Assembly (NCBI GenBank): GCA_002355455.1
Contig: AP017376.1
Location: 79,541-143,540 of the forward strand
DNA length: 64,000 nucleotides
DNA from: Stanieria sp. NIES-3757
Lineage (GTDB): Bacteria; Cyanobacteriota; Cyanobacteriia; Cyanobacteriales; Xenococcaceae
Direction: 5' to 3'
Shown here: in pieces, positions 25,491-33,925 of the stretch
Layout of the letters: each line of letters starts with the position of its first letter
Numbering within the stretch: position 1 is the stretch's first letter
Program-made: the position numbers and the translations under genes
Notes under the pieces: generated by a model
What the model saw: the letters and a program-made list of their open reading frames with translations, nothing else
The model's database searches: none
Told to the model about the DNA's origin: nothing

Positions 25491-26252
25491 AACCCAATTT
25501 TTTTCGATAATTTTAATATCCAAAGAATAGCCCCTACCTTTGACGGTTTTAAGGAATTGAGGTTCTCCCGAATCTAGTTCGATTTTGTCTCTAATTCGCC
25601 AAACCAAGTGGTTGATATGGCTTCTATTTCTGCCGAAACTATCTTCATTCCAAATTGCTTCGATCAATTCATCATACTCACAGATTGAGGGGCGATCGCT
25701 ATTCTGATGATTTTTGCGACTCATATAATCGATTAAATAGCGTTCTTGTTCCCCTAAAGATACAGAATCTCGACGACGAGCAATATTACGGAACAAAGTT
25801 TTTCGGCTGAGACTGTATTCGATGCTGTGGATGGTTTGCATACTAGATACCTGGCTGGTTTCTTCAGGATCGATGAATTCCAACCGCCAGAAAATAGGTT
25901 GTTCCGACAGACTGAGTTCTCCCAAAATCAAGATATAGTCGCCACTTCTCAGGGAAATTTTGTCTTCAGAACGCACATCGATTTCTGGTCGGTCTATTTC
26001 TCGTTGCAGAAAAGTTCCGTTAGAACTACCTTCGTCTACGATCCACCAGCGATTGTTTTTGTATTGGAAAGAACAGTGATTTCTAGATATTGTTTTGTGG
26101 GGGTCGGGTAGAACGATATGATTGTTACTTTGTCTGCCAAGAGAAATATAAATTTCGGCTGTTGTTTGCTTGGTAATAATATTTTCTAGCTCAATTGTGT
26201 ATTGCGAGCCATCTGGTTTGGTAACTTCTAAAAAAGGATATTCGGAATTCAT
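25488..26252 (-). CDS. FHA-domain protein with winged-helix (OmpR-type) C-terminus
   Basis: 254 residues. The forkhead-associated domain (residues ~30-105) has the phosphothreonine-binding signature: ISLGRQSNNHIVLPD, SRNHCSFQY, and EGSSNGTFL. Residues ~150-250 look like an OmpR-type winged helix: LGEQERYLIDYMS, then INHLVWRIRDKIELD and LKTVKGRGYSLD. Such proteins can read phosphorylation made by Hanks kinases and bind DNA; the kinase-GUN4 gene is 2.7 kb away. The last codons abut the TnpB element, whose end provides the stop, so a few C-terminal residues may have been changed by the insertion. Confidence 0.85.
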   Translation of the reverse strand: MNSEYPFLEVTKPDGSQYTIELENIITKQTTAEIYISLGRQSNNHIVLPDPHKTISRNHCSFQYKNNRWWIVDEGSSNGTFLQREIDRPEIDVRSEDKISLRSGDYILILGELSLSEQPIFWRLEFIDPEETSQVSSMQTIHSIEYSLSRKTLFRNIARRRDSVSLGEQERYLIDYMSRKNHQNSDRPSICEYDELIEAIWNEDSFGRNRSHINHLVWRIRDKIELDSGEPQFLKTVKGRGYSLDIKIIEKNWV

Positions 26253-27131
26253 ATTATCGTGCTATAGACAAGAATATTAATTTTTTTTAAATACTTATTT
26301 CAAAAAAGTTAATGAATAAACCAATAAATTTATTCATCAAATCGAATCTATCATTTATAGACCCCAGGCAAGATTGAAACAATATTTAATCTTTATTTAG
26401 TCAGATTTAAGTTGATTGTAATTAGATGGCAAAAGCTGTATTATCACGATTACTGAGATTTCATTAGAAATACATCCGAATAATAATTTCATCTATAAGT
26501 GAAAAACTTACTAGAGCGAAAATGCAAGATATTAAAATTTTTAAATTAGGAGCTTTGGTACTTTTAACTACTGGAGCTTTATTGGGAGACTACAGGGTAG
26601 AAAAATCGACCTTTCTGCCAAGTATGCTCGAAAATGTTTCTCAATCTGTCTTAGCACAAAATAGTCCATCTAAAGATGCCAGTCAAATTTTTGAAGAAGT
26701 CAATCCCGCTGTGGTGACTATCAAAACTGGTTCGGCAATTGGTAGTGGATTTATTTACAGCGAAGATGGTTTGATTTTTACCAATGCTCACGTAGTCGAA
26801 GACGCTCCGAAGGTGGTAACGGTAGTGTTTGCCGATGGTAGTCAAGCTTCGGCGGATGTGGTTGGTTTTGCCAAAGGAGGATTAGATTTAGCTGCTTTGC
26901 AAGTTTATCAATCAAAAAAATTACCCACCGTTACTCTAGCACAGCCTAATTCTGTTAGAGTGGGCGAACCTGTTTTTGCGATCGGTACTCCGTTAGATTC
27001 TCAATTTCAAAATTCGTTTACCCAAGGCAACGTGACTAAGATCGACCGAGATAAATTTGACCATATAGAACCCATTTGACATCTTCCAAGTATGGACTTA
27101 AAGTTCTCGAAAGTATCAAAATTCATTGACC

Positions 27132-27440
27132 ATGAAGTATTCCAGTAGCCTTAGCGATGAAGAATGGGAAATTCTAGAACCCCTGTTAGTTAAGATATTG
27201 CCGACTAAGAAGCAAACCCGACCTGCCAATTGGACAAGGCGAGAAATCCTTGACGGAATACTCTATCAACTCAAAAATGGTTGTAATTGGGCAGACTTGC
27301 CCAAAGATTTACCTCCCTACTCAACTGTCTATTGGCACTACAAGCAGTGGCGAAAGGTAGGGGTGTTTGAAAAGCTCATGAATGCCTTACATGAACAAGT
27401 ACGTCAGCAGGTTAAAAAAAACCTAAGTGGACAACATTAA
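27132..27440 (+). CDS. IS5-family transposase, first frame
   Basis: ATG at 27132 (KYSSSLSDEEWEILEPLLVK). The 102-residue frame covers the N-terminal domain (GCNWADLPKDLPPYSTVYWH). Near the end is a run of eight A (GTT AAA AAA AAC). A -1 slip there leads to KKPKWTTLIIIDSQAVKN and into the catalytic frame. This is a standard A AAA AAC-type programmed frameshift signal. Confidence 0.85.
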   Translation: MKYSSSLSDEEWEILEPLLVKILPTKKQTRPANWTRREILDGILYQLKNGCNWADLPKDLPPYSTVYWHYKQWRKVGVFEKLMNALHEQVRQQVKKNLSGQH

Positions 27441-27460
27441 TAATCATTGACTCTCAAGCC

Positions 27461-27937
27461 GTGAAAAATACCTGTAATGCCAGTGTCGCTTCCAAAGGCT
27501 TTTGTTTTTACAAAGCCACGAATGGGATTAAAAGACATCTGGCAATTGATACACTGGGATTTCCTTTCTTTACCCACTGCACACCAGCAAATGTCTCGGA
27601 TGATGCAGGATTGATTGAGATGCTGACGCTAAATATTGACTATTTCCAGTCAAAACCCGTTAACCTTCCGAAGCTCACTATTTTGCTAGACCACGGATAT
27701 CATCCCGAACATTTGACTGAGCAATTGGAGCAAGTTTATCCCGAGATCATGACGAAAATCAAGTTTGAACTGTCCACCAAACCCTCGAAACAAGAGAAGG
27801 CAGCGCAAGGGAAATCTGGATTTGTTCCTGCTGTTGCTCGCTGGGTGATTGAACGCTCAAACGCTTGGATGGAGCGTTGTAAAAGTTTGGTTAAAAACTT
27901 TGAGCGCGAGATACGCGGAGGTTTCCTCCGCTTGTAG
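27461..27937 (+). CDS. IS5-family transposase, second frame, truncated by a 48-bp insertion
   Basis: Encodes the DDE core: the first Asp in the fused IIIDSQAVK, the second in ILLDHGYHPE, and the Glu in WVIERSNAWMERCK. After KNFE the frame runs into a hairpin insertion and stops (REIRGGFLRL). Beyond the insertion the same frame continues ERTLSHATAKIDLCFVRLML, ending at a TGA at 28031-28033, which is surely the ancestral C-terminus. Both copies in the window share this change, so the shortened enzyme may still have been active when the copies spread. Confidence 0.85.
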   Translation: MKNTCNASVASKGFCFYKATNGIKRHLAIDTLGFPFFTHCTPANVSDDAGLIEMLTLNIDYFQSKPVNLPKLTILLDHGYHPEHLTEQLEQVYPEIMTKIKFELSTKPSKQEKAAQGKSGFVPAVARWVIERSNAWMERCKSLVKNFEREIRGGFLRL

Positions 27938-27954
27938 AATCGCGCTGTTGAGCG
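27900..27954 (+). repeat. 48-bp palindromic insertion inside the IS5 transposase (complete copy)
   Basis: TTGAGCG at 27900-27906 is repeated at 27948-27954. Between them lie GCGCGAG, GCGGAGG-TTT-CCTCCGC, a TAG stop and TCGCGC, a strong hairpin. Length is a multiple of three, but it carries a stop. Confidence 0.7.
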
Positions 27955-28672
27955 AACTTTATCTCATGCGACTGCCAAGATCGATCTCTGCTTCGTCAGA
28001 TTAATGCTTAAGCGGCTTTCAGTCTCTTCGTGAGATCTCAAATGGGTTCTATACAACACGATGCTGCTATTTTTGGTGGTAATTCTGGAGGACCTTTGCT
28101 CAATGATAGAGGAGAAGTCATTGGTGTCAACTCTGAAGGAATAGTACAACCTGGAAAGCTTAATACAGGAATGAATTTTGCTATCCCTGTCGATAAATTA
28201 ATTTCTTTTATCACCGCAGTAAAACAAGAAAATATTTCTCCCGTATCTACTCGACCAACAGAAAAAAATCAACCCAACTTTAAAGAAATTGCTTTGAACG
28301 GTCAAACAATTTCAGATAGTTTATCCGAAGAAAATCGAGCTTTTTATTACATCTTTGAAGGACGTGCGGGTCAACAAGTCACCATTGATATGGTTAGCAA
28401 AGAAGTTAATTCTGCACTGCTACTTTACAAAGTACGGATGTCTTCAGACGGAAAACCAAAGCCAGAATACAAAGTTACAACAAACGACGATTACAGTTCG
28501 GGAAATTTTGATGCCAGGATTGAAACTATTCTGAAAAAAGATGGTTTTTATGTAGTTATTGCTACATCTTCTTCTCAAAGAGAATACGGCGCTTACAATT
28601 TCCAAGCCGTTTCTAATGGTATTTCGTCGCAGTTTTAAACCAAATTTTATCGATTAATTAATACTAAAAAAA

Positions 28673-29227
28673 ATGATGAAACTTAAATCTGTTTTGGGCA
28701 TTGCCCTAGCAACTGCTATTATTGCTGCTGCCATTCCTAGCTTTAGCCAATCAGCTTCTGAAGATCGAGTAAGCTTTTTTTGTAAAGCTATGTTCGATAG
28801 TGCTGCTGGCGAACAAATTCCCGCTACTGTAGCTTGGGTTCCCCAACGGAATCAAAATGTCCCGATTATTTATTGGAAATCTGCTCATTTTGAAGAAGCT
28901 GGTTGGGATGGTCAAAAACGCTGCGAAGAAGTAACCCCTAAATTTCAAACTTTTCTTGATAATGGTCGCCTTAATTATTTAACTAATGGCAAAGTCCGTG
29001 CTTATCCTGTTATTTGTGCAGTAGGAACTCAAAATGGAGAAACTTGCAACGCAGACAATCAGTTGTTTCAACTTAAACGGGACGCAGATGGGGACAATGC
29101 GCTCAAAAGTTTGATGGATATTTTGGAAAGAAGAGGAGGTGCAGGACCTTTATATGAAAGTTCGGGAGCGCAGATTTACGTTCCCATGAATGAGTTTTTG
29201 TTAAATGCTCCCGCACTAGAGGATTGA
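28673..29227 (+). CDS. COP23-domain exported protein
   Basis: 184 residues with a signal peptide (KSVLGIALATAIIAAAIPSF). The mature part follows the COP23 pattern known from circadian-oscillating membrane proteins of cyanobacteria: VSFFCKAMFD, ATVAWVPQRNQNVPIIYWKS, GWDGQKRCEEVTPKFQTFLD, YPVICAVGTQNGETCNADNQ, and a closing helix with LMDILERRG. Four Cys could form two disulfides. The family occurs with trypsin-like protease and TPR genes, as here, on either side. Role unknown; export and family call are well supported. Confidence 0.85.
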   Translation: MMKLKSVLGIALATAIIAAAIPSFSQSASEDRVSFFCKAMFDSAAGEQIPATVAWVPQRNQNVPIIYWKSAHFEEAGWDGQKRCEEVTPKFQTFLDNGRLNYLTNGKVRAYPVICAVGTQNGETCNADNQLFQLKRDADGDNALKSLMDILERRGGAGPLYESSGAQIYVPMNEFLLNAPALED

Positions 29228-29246
29228 ATTAACTTCAGTCCCCCGA

Positions 29247-29262
29247 CCCCCAAATTTGGGGG
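29247..29262. repeat. Palindrome downstream of the COP23 gene
   Basis: CCCCCAAATTTGGGGG is a perfect 16-bp palindrome 20 bases after the stop at 29227. No U-run follows, so it is not a classical terminator. Short G/C palindromes of this type are scattered in cyanobacterial genomes. Confidence 0.45.
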
Positions 29263-29406
29263 CAGTTAATCAGTACAAGAATATTAACTTACCATTTTAT
29301 TCTAGGCACGCCACTACAAAACAATTAAGTTTACTTATTCAGGCATAGCTAGCTTTTCTACACTTCTGTTTGTTTATCGAGTGATTTTATTAAAATAAAA
29401 ATTTTT

Positions 29407-32400
29407 ATGAAACGTTCTTTTGCTTTAATTGGCTTTTTACTATTACCCACATCGGTTTTTACGGTAAGTGCTTGTTCGTCTCTAAGTATTAATACATCAG
29501 GTGCTGAAGATTTGACAGCAAAATCGGTTCTTACTCAAAGTTCGGGTCAACAGTTGGCACAATCAAATGAAGTTGCTCAGGCATTTTCTCCCGAAGCGGA
29601 AAAAGCTCTTACAGAAATAGCTAGAGCAATTACCGTTAAAATCAGCACTAAAGACAATGGTGGTTCGGGGGTTTTGATTGGTAAGCAAGGCAATAACTAT
29701 CTGATTCTTACTAACGCTCATGTAGTTCGTAGTGGTAAAACTTTTGAAGTTAAAACTGAAGACGGTCAAACGCATCAAGCCAATCTAGTTTTTAACTCTA
29801 TCAGTGCCAATTACGATCGGGCATTGCTTCAATTTAGTAGTAACCACACCTACAAAATAGCTACCCCTAGTGAATTACCTGCCGAACCCGAACTACCTAC
29901 TTTTGCAGCAGGTTATTCTCGCCAAACTGGGAAATTTGTCACTACAAGTGGTCAAGTTACTCAAATTTCCGACCAGCTTCTCAAAGAAGGTTATCAAATT
30001 GGCTATACCAACGAGATCGAATCAGGCATGAGTGGTGGACCAATTCTCGATGGGGATATGAAGTTACTGGGAATTAACGGTCAACTAAAATTTCCTATCA
30101 TCAATACTGTCTATGTCTATCAAGATGGCACACAACCCAAGCCAGAAGAAATTGAAGCAATGAGGCAGTTAAGTTGGGGCATTCCCATCGATACGGTGTT
30201 GGGAGAATTAAATTCCAATATTGTGACTGCTTACAATTTACCTCAACCAGAAATTGCAGAAGCCAACACACCTGCTCTAACGGAATGGTTGGGCGAGTTA
30301 GAAGCCGAAGCAAAGCAATTTACCGTCAAAATTGATAATACTAATGGTTTGAGTAATGGTTCGGGAGTGATTGTAGCTAAAGAAAACAATACTTATGCCG
30401 TTTTGACTGCGGATCATGTAATTTGCGAAAGGGACAACGCCACCCAACCCTGTCGCGACTTTGTTTATGAAATAGTGACTCATGACGGTCAACGTCACCA
30501 AATAGAAGCTGACAAGACTCGAAGACAAGAGGGGGTAGATTTAGCGGTAGTTAAGTTTACCAGTGATGAAAATTATCAAGTAGCTCAGTTAGCTAATTAT
30601 CCTTTAACACAAGGCGATGCGGTATTTGTGGCAGGGTATCCCAAGCTAGATAACAATAAACCAGCCCCGTGGTTGTTTAGTTTGGGTTATGGTTTTGAGC
30701 GAGAACAGGGATTATTAGAGGTTAAAGATAGTTCTTTGACTACCGATAATTTTGGTTTGATTAGCAGTCAGGGTAGTTTAGCTGGTGGTTATGAAATGGT
30801 TTATAGCAGCATCACCTATGGAGGAATGAGTGGTGGTGCGGTATTAGATCGAGATGGCAGAGTTATTGGCATTCATGGGTTGGCAGAAGGAGAAGAAGTT
30901 TTAGACAGTCAAAGCAGTGACAAAAAGCAGGTGCAGTCAGGTTTTAGTTTAGGAATTCCCATTAATACATTTGTCGGTTTGACAAATATATTAATGGTTA
31001 ACTCCACATTAGCGATACAAGATAACAAACCGAAAAAATTAAACACGTCAGAAACCCAAGCTTTTCAAGATGCTATTTTAGGTACAGAAATACCTCAAAG
31101 TAATGCTACAGCAGAAAAATGGCTTGAAAGGGGAAATAAACTATGGCGGTTAAGGCGCAATTCTGAAGCAGTGGAAGCGTTCGATAAAGCAATTGAACTT
31201 AAACCTGAATTTATTCATTTGGCTTACTATGGCAAGGGTTTGGCTTTAGGGTATGAACGTAAATATGAAGCAGCATTAAAAAGTTTGGAACTAGCTACAG
31301 AAACCGAACCTAGTTTTGCAGCAGCTTTCCTGACTAAAGTTGTGTTTTTACAACAATTAAATCGATTAGAAGAAGCACTATCAGTTACCGAAACAGCAAG
31401 TTCACTGCAACCAAACAATGCCAATTTATACAACCAAAAAGGTAATATCTTATTCGATCTAGAACGTTATTCAGAAGCTAAACTGGCTTATAACCAGGCA
31501 ATTAAACTTAATCCTCGCTCTACTTTTTACTACAATAGAGGTAATGTTTACGATCAACAAAACAAACCAGATTTGGCCATAGTCGACTTCAATAAAGCGA
31601 TTTCGATTAATTCTAACGATGCTAAAGTTTACATTAATCGAGGTTTATTTTACATTCGACAAGACAAACCAGATTTGGCCATAGCCGACCTTAATAAGGC
31701 GATTTCGATTAATTCTGATTATACTAAAGCTTATTACAATCGGGGTGTTGTTTATGATCAACAAGGCAAACTAGATTTGGCCATAGCCGACCTTAATAAG
31801 GCGATTTCGATTGATCGTGAATTTGCTCCAGCTTACCTTAATCGGGGTGCTGTTTACGCCGACCAAGGCAAACTAGATTTGGCCATAGCTGATTACAATC
31901 AAGTAATCGACCTCAATTTTGATGATGGCATAGTTTACTACAATCGGGGTAATCTTTACGCTCAGCAAGGCAAACTAGATTTAGCCCTCTCCGACTACGA
32001 TAAAGCGATTGCTATTAATTCTAACTATACTGGGGCTTATTTCAATGCTAAGGTTTATTACAATCGAGGTACTATTTACGCTCAGCAAGGCAAACTAGAT
32101 TTAGCCCTCTCCGACTACGATAAAGCGATTGCTATTAATTCTAACTATGCTGAAGTTTACGCCGATCGGGGTAGTATTTACGCCAGGCAAGGCAATCCAG
32201 ATTTGGCTCTAAATGACTTCAATCAAGCGATTGACCTTAATCATAATGATGGTGATGCTTACTACGGTAGGGGTACTATCTACGTAACACAAGGTCAATT
32301 AGATTTGGCTCTAAATGACTTCAATCAAGCGATTGACATCAATCATAATGATGGTGATGCTTACTACGGTAGGGGTACTATCTACTTGTACCAAAACAAA

Positions 32401-32610
32401 CTAGATCTAGCTCTCGCTGACTTTAATCAAGCCATCCTGATTAATCCCGATGATGCTAAAGCTTATGGTAACTTGGCTTTGGTGTATCAAAAAAAAGGAG
32501 CTATTGAAGCAGCGCGAGCTAATCTTCAAAAAGCCCAAAAATTATTCATTGCTCAAGGTAACACTGTTTTAGCCGAACAAGCAGCTAGTTTATTGCAACA
32601 ATTACCTTAA
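29407..32610 (+). CDS. Lipoprotein with two trypsin-like domains and a long TPR array
   Basis: 1067 residues. A signal sequence with lipobox VSAC (C23) suggests lipid anchoring. Protease domain 1 has H105 (LTNAHVV), D137 (YDRALLQF) and S209 (GMSGGPIL). Domain 2 has H337 (LTADHVI), D378 (GVDLAVVKF) and S475 (GGMSGGAVL). Both triads look complete. From ~573 to the end come about 13 TPR units (e.g. WLERGNKLWRLRRNSEAVEA). The last ones are near-identical at the DNA level with a 102-base period, which suggests recent expansion. One unit has six extra residues (GAYFNAKVYYNRG). Such proteins probably sense or process envelope proteins; the substrate is unknown. It follows the COP23 and protease-PPC genes. 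Confidence 0.85.
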   Translation: MKRSFALIGFLLLPTSVFTVSACSSLSINTSGAEDLTAKSVLTQSSGQQLAQSNEVAQAFSPEAEKALTEIARAITVKISTKDNGGSGVLIGKQGNNYLILTNAHVVRSGKTFEVKTEDGQTHQANLVFNSISANYDRALLQFSSNHTYKIATPSELPAEPELPTFAAGYSRQTGKFVTTSGQVTQISDQLLKEGYQIGYTNEIESGMSGGPILDGDMKLLGINGQLKFPIINTVYVYQDGTQPKPEEIEAMRQLSWGIPIDTVLGELNSNIVTAYNLPQPEIAEANTPALTEWLGELEAEAKQFTVKIDNTNGLSNGSGVIVAKENNTYAVLTADHVICERDNATQPCRDFVYEIVTHDGQRHQIEADKTRRQEGVDLAVVKFTSDENYQVAQLANYPLTQGDAVFVAGYPKLDNNKPAPWLFSLGYGFEREQGLLEVKDSSLTTDNFGLISSQGSLAGGYEMVYSSITYGGMSGGAVLDRDGRVIGIHGLAEGEEVLDSQSSDKKQVQSGFSLGIPINTFVGLTNILMVNSTLAIQDNKPKKLNTSETQAFQDAILGTEIPQSNATAEKWLERGNKLWRLRRNSEAVEAFDKAIELKPEFIHLAYYGKGLALGYERKYEAALKSLELATETEPSFAAAFLTKVVFLQQLNRLEEALSVTETASSLQPNNANLYNQKGNILFDLERYSEAKLAYNQAIKLNPRSTFYYNRGNVYDQQNKPDLAIVDFNKAISINSNDAKVYINRGLFYIRQDKPDLAIADLNKAISINSDYTKAYYNRGVVYDQQGKLDLAIADLNKAISIDREFAPAYLNRGAVYADQGKLDLAIADYNQVIDLNFDDGIVYYNRGNLYAQQGKLDLALSDYDKAIAINSNYTGAYFNAKVYYNRGTIYAQQGKLDLALSDYDKAIAINSNYAEVYADRGSIYARQGNPDLALNDFNQAIDLNHNDGDAYYGRGTIYVTQGQLDLALNDFNQAIDINHNDGDAYYGRGTIYLYQNKLDLALADFNQAILINPDDAKAYGNLALVYQKKGAIEAARANLQKAQKLFIAQGNTVLAEQAASLLQQLP

Positions 32611-32811
32611 ACAAACATAGAAAAAACCTACTAGCTCGATTCAATTTTTGAAACCGTAAAACAAACCAAAATAATTGTTAAGATCAAATATTTTAAAATA
32701 TCTGTTTAAGGAAAAATGTAAATTCTTCTTTTTCCTCAAGCATAGAAACTTCTTCGTTACAATAGGCAGAAATATAAATTCCTCAATTTTAAAATTAGCT
32801 AAGAGTAAGAT

Positions 32812-33060
32812 GTGAAATATCAAATTAAATTTAAACGCCAAGCAGTGAAAGATTTAAAAGCCTTATCTCCCAATTTAAGAGAAAAAATTTTACTTAAAAT
32901 TGAAGCTATGGAGAATAATCTACAAGGAGATATCAAAAAACTCACTAATTTTGCTCCAGAATATAGATTAAGAGTTGGAACATATAGAATTTTATTTAAA
33001 ATTGATGGTGAAATTTTAAGGATTCACCGAGTCAAACATAGAAAAGACGCTTACCAATAA
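32812..33060 (+). CDS. RelE/ParE-family toxin
   Basis: 82 residues starting at GTG 32812. YQIKFKRQAVKDLKALSPNL, then LTNFAPEYRLRVGTYRILFK and RIHRVKHRKDAY are the RelE fold: two helices, then beta-strands with the basic RVGTYRI and the C-terminal HR-K-A-Y. RelE proteins cut mRNA in the ribosome; ParE relatives hit gyrase. The tail with HRKDAYQ favours the RelE type. The antitoxin gene follows by 19 bases, so the order is toxin first. Confidence 0.9.
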   Translation: MKYQIKFKRQAVKDLKALSPNLREKILLKIEAMENNLQGDIKKLTNFAPEYRLRVGTYRILFKIDGEILRIHRVKHRKDAYQ

Positions 33061-33079
33061 TAAAAACCAAGTAAATACA

Positions 33080-33277
33080 ATGATTGAATTACATCCCGAA
33101 TTTATAACCAAAAATGGTCAAAAAGAGTTTGCCGTACTTCCTTATGAAGAATTTCTAAAACTACAAGAGATACTAGAAGATTTAGAAGACTTACGAGATT
33201 TAAGATCGGCTGAAGAAGAAGATAAAGACAGTCCCGAATATTCTTTACAAGAAGTTAAGCAAATGCTTGAAATGTAA
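33080..33277 (+). CDS. Antitoxin of the RelE-type pair
   Basis: 65 residues: IELHPEFITKNGQKEFAVLP (strand region), YEEFLKLQEILEDLEDLRDL (helix), then an acidic tail. This is the shape of Phd/YefM-like or related antitoxins often found behind RelE genes in cyanobacteria. Very acidic, consistent with binding the basic toxin. Confidence 0.75.
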   Translation: MIELHPEFITKNGQKEFAVLPYEEFLKLQEILEDLEDLRDLRSAEEEDKDSPEYSLQEVKQMLEM

Positions 33278-33367
33278 AAAGTCTGTAGAGATAGATTGAG
33301 TTTAATTCATGTTTAACAGCATCCGCAAATTAATAAAAATGACCATAAAACAATACGACAAATTTAG

Positions 33368-33530
33368 ATTTTTTTGTGCTGTTTTAATGCCTTTAGGAGA
33401 TTTTTTCTGAAAAGCATGAAGCACATAAATATGTTTACCTATTTGTACGGCATAAATTGTTCTATAAGTGTCAGAGTCAAATCGAGTAACAATCTCAAAA
33501 ATACCACTACCAATCCCTTTAAATGCTAAA
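33368..33530 (-). pseudogene. Remnant of a phage Gp49/HigB-like toxin
   Basis: The translated piece GIGSGIFEIVTRFDSDTYRT and AVQIGKHIYVLHAFQKKSPKGIKT is the C-terminal core of Gp49-like (HigB) toxins, including the HAFQKK motif. Upstream residues in the same frame (LKEFSFLSIFLSYLFLSILL) are not family-like, so the N-terminus is lost. Downstream the frame degenerates and no HigA antitoxin is seen. It overlaps nothing else and is likely dead. Confidence 0.6.
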
Positions 33531-33582
33531 CCATTTAAAAGTAGGATAGATAAAAATAAATAAGATAAAAAGATCGACAAAA

Positions 33583-33894
33583 ATGAAAACTCCTTTAGCA
33601 TTACCAATTAAAATACCTATTGCGAAACTAAAAGATTTTTGTCAGCGAAATGAGATTGATAAATTATCGTTATTTGGTTCGGTATTAAGAGATGATTTTA
33701 CCGCCCAAAGTGATGTAGACCTATTAGTAGAGTTTGCCGAAGGAAAAACGCCAGGGTTAGCAATTGTAGATCTGCAAGATGAATTATCGCAAATGCTAGG
33801 GCGAGAAGTAGATTTAAGAACACCAGCAGAATTAAGTCGCTTTTTTCGCGAAAGAGTTTTAAGTGAAGCAGTAATAATTTATACTAAAGATTGA
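33583..33894 (+). CDS. MNT-type nucleotidyltransferase (MntA-like)
   Basis: 103 residues. LSLFGSVLRDDFTAQSDVDL is the nucleotidyltransferase signature G-S-x-x-R...S-D-x-D, with both Asp, and EVDLRTPAELSRFF supplies the third acidic site. Such proteins usually act as antitoxins of HEPN RNases by adding AMP. No HEPN gene is next to it: the following gene is on the other strand and encodes pentapeptide repeats. It is therefore an orphan or a leftover of a lost pair. Confidence 0.85.
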   Translation: MKTPLALPIKIPIAKLKDFCQRNEIDKLSLFGSVLRDDFTAQSDVDLLVEFAEGKTPGLAIVDLQDELSQMLGREVDLRTPAELSRFFRERVLSEAVIIYTKD

Positions 33895-33925
33895 CAATCT
33901 AACTCGCCTAAGACACATCAAAAAA

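Larger units (their letters stand above)
27068..28049 (+). mobile_element. IS5-family element, complete copy inside the protease gene
   Basis: 982 bp with near-perfect inverted ends (GAACCCATTTGACATCT against GAACCCATTTGAGATCT) and a 4-bp target duplication TATA (27064-27067 and 28050-28053). The truncated copy at 6077-6940 also follows TATA. It carries a transposase in two frames and a 48-bp palindromic insertion near the transposase end. Confidence 0.9.
26522..28638 (+). pseudogene. Secreted trypsin-like protease with PPC domain, interrupted by an IS5 element
   Basis: The 5' part (26522-27067) encodes a signal peptide ending near SVLAQ, then H90 in FTNAHVVED and D122 in GGLDLAAL. The 3' part (28051-28638) restarts with [20 protein letters not shown] containing the catalytic Ser. 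A PPC domain follows ([31 protein letters not shown]). Between them lies the IS at 27068-28049, flanked by TATA on both sides. Removing the IS and one TATA restores ...DHIQHDAAI in frame, so the gene was intact before insertion and could be restored by precise excision. As it stands no full protein is made. Confidence 0.9.

Noticed and set aside
32641..32841. 66-codon minus-strand frame after the TPR gene
   Set aside because: Low-complexity Phe/Lys/Leu composition typical of AT-rich noncoding DNA; overlaps the RelE start.
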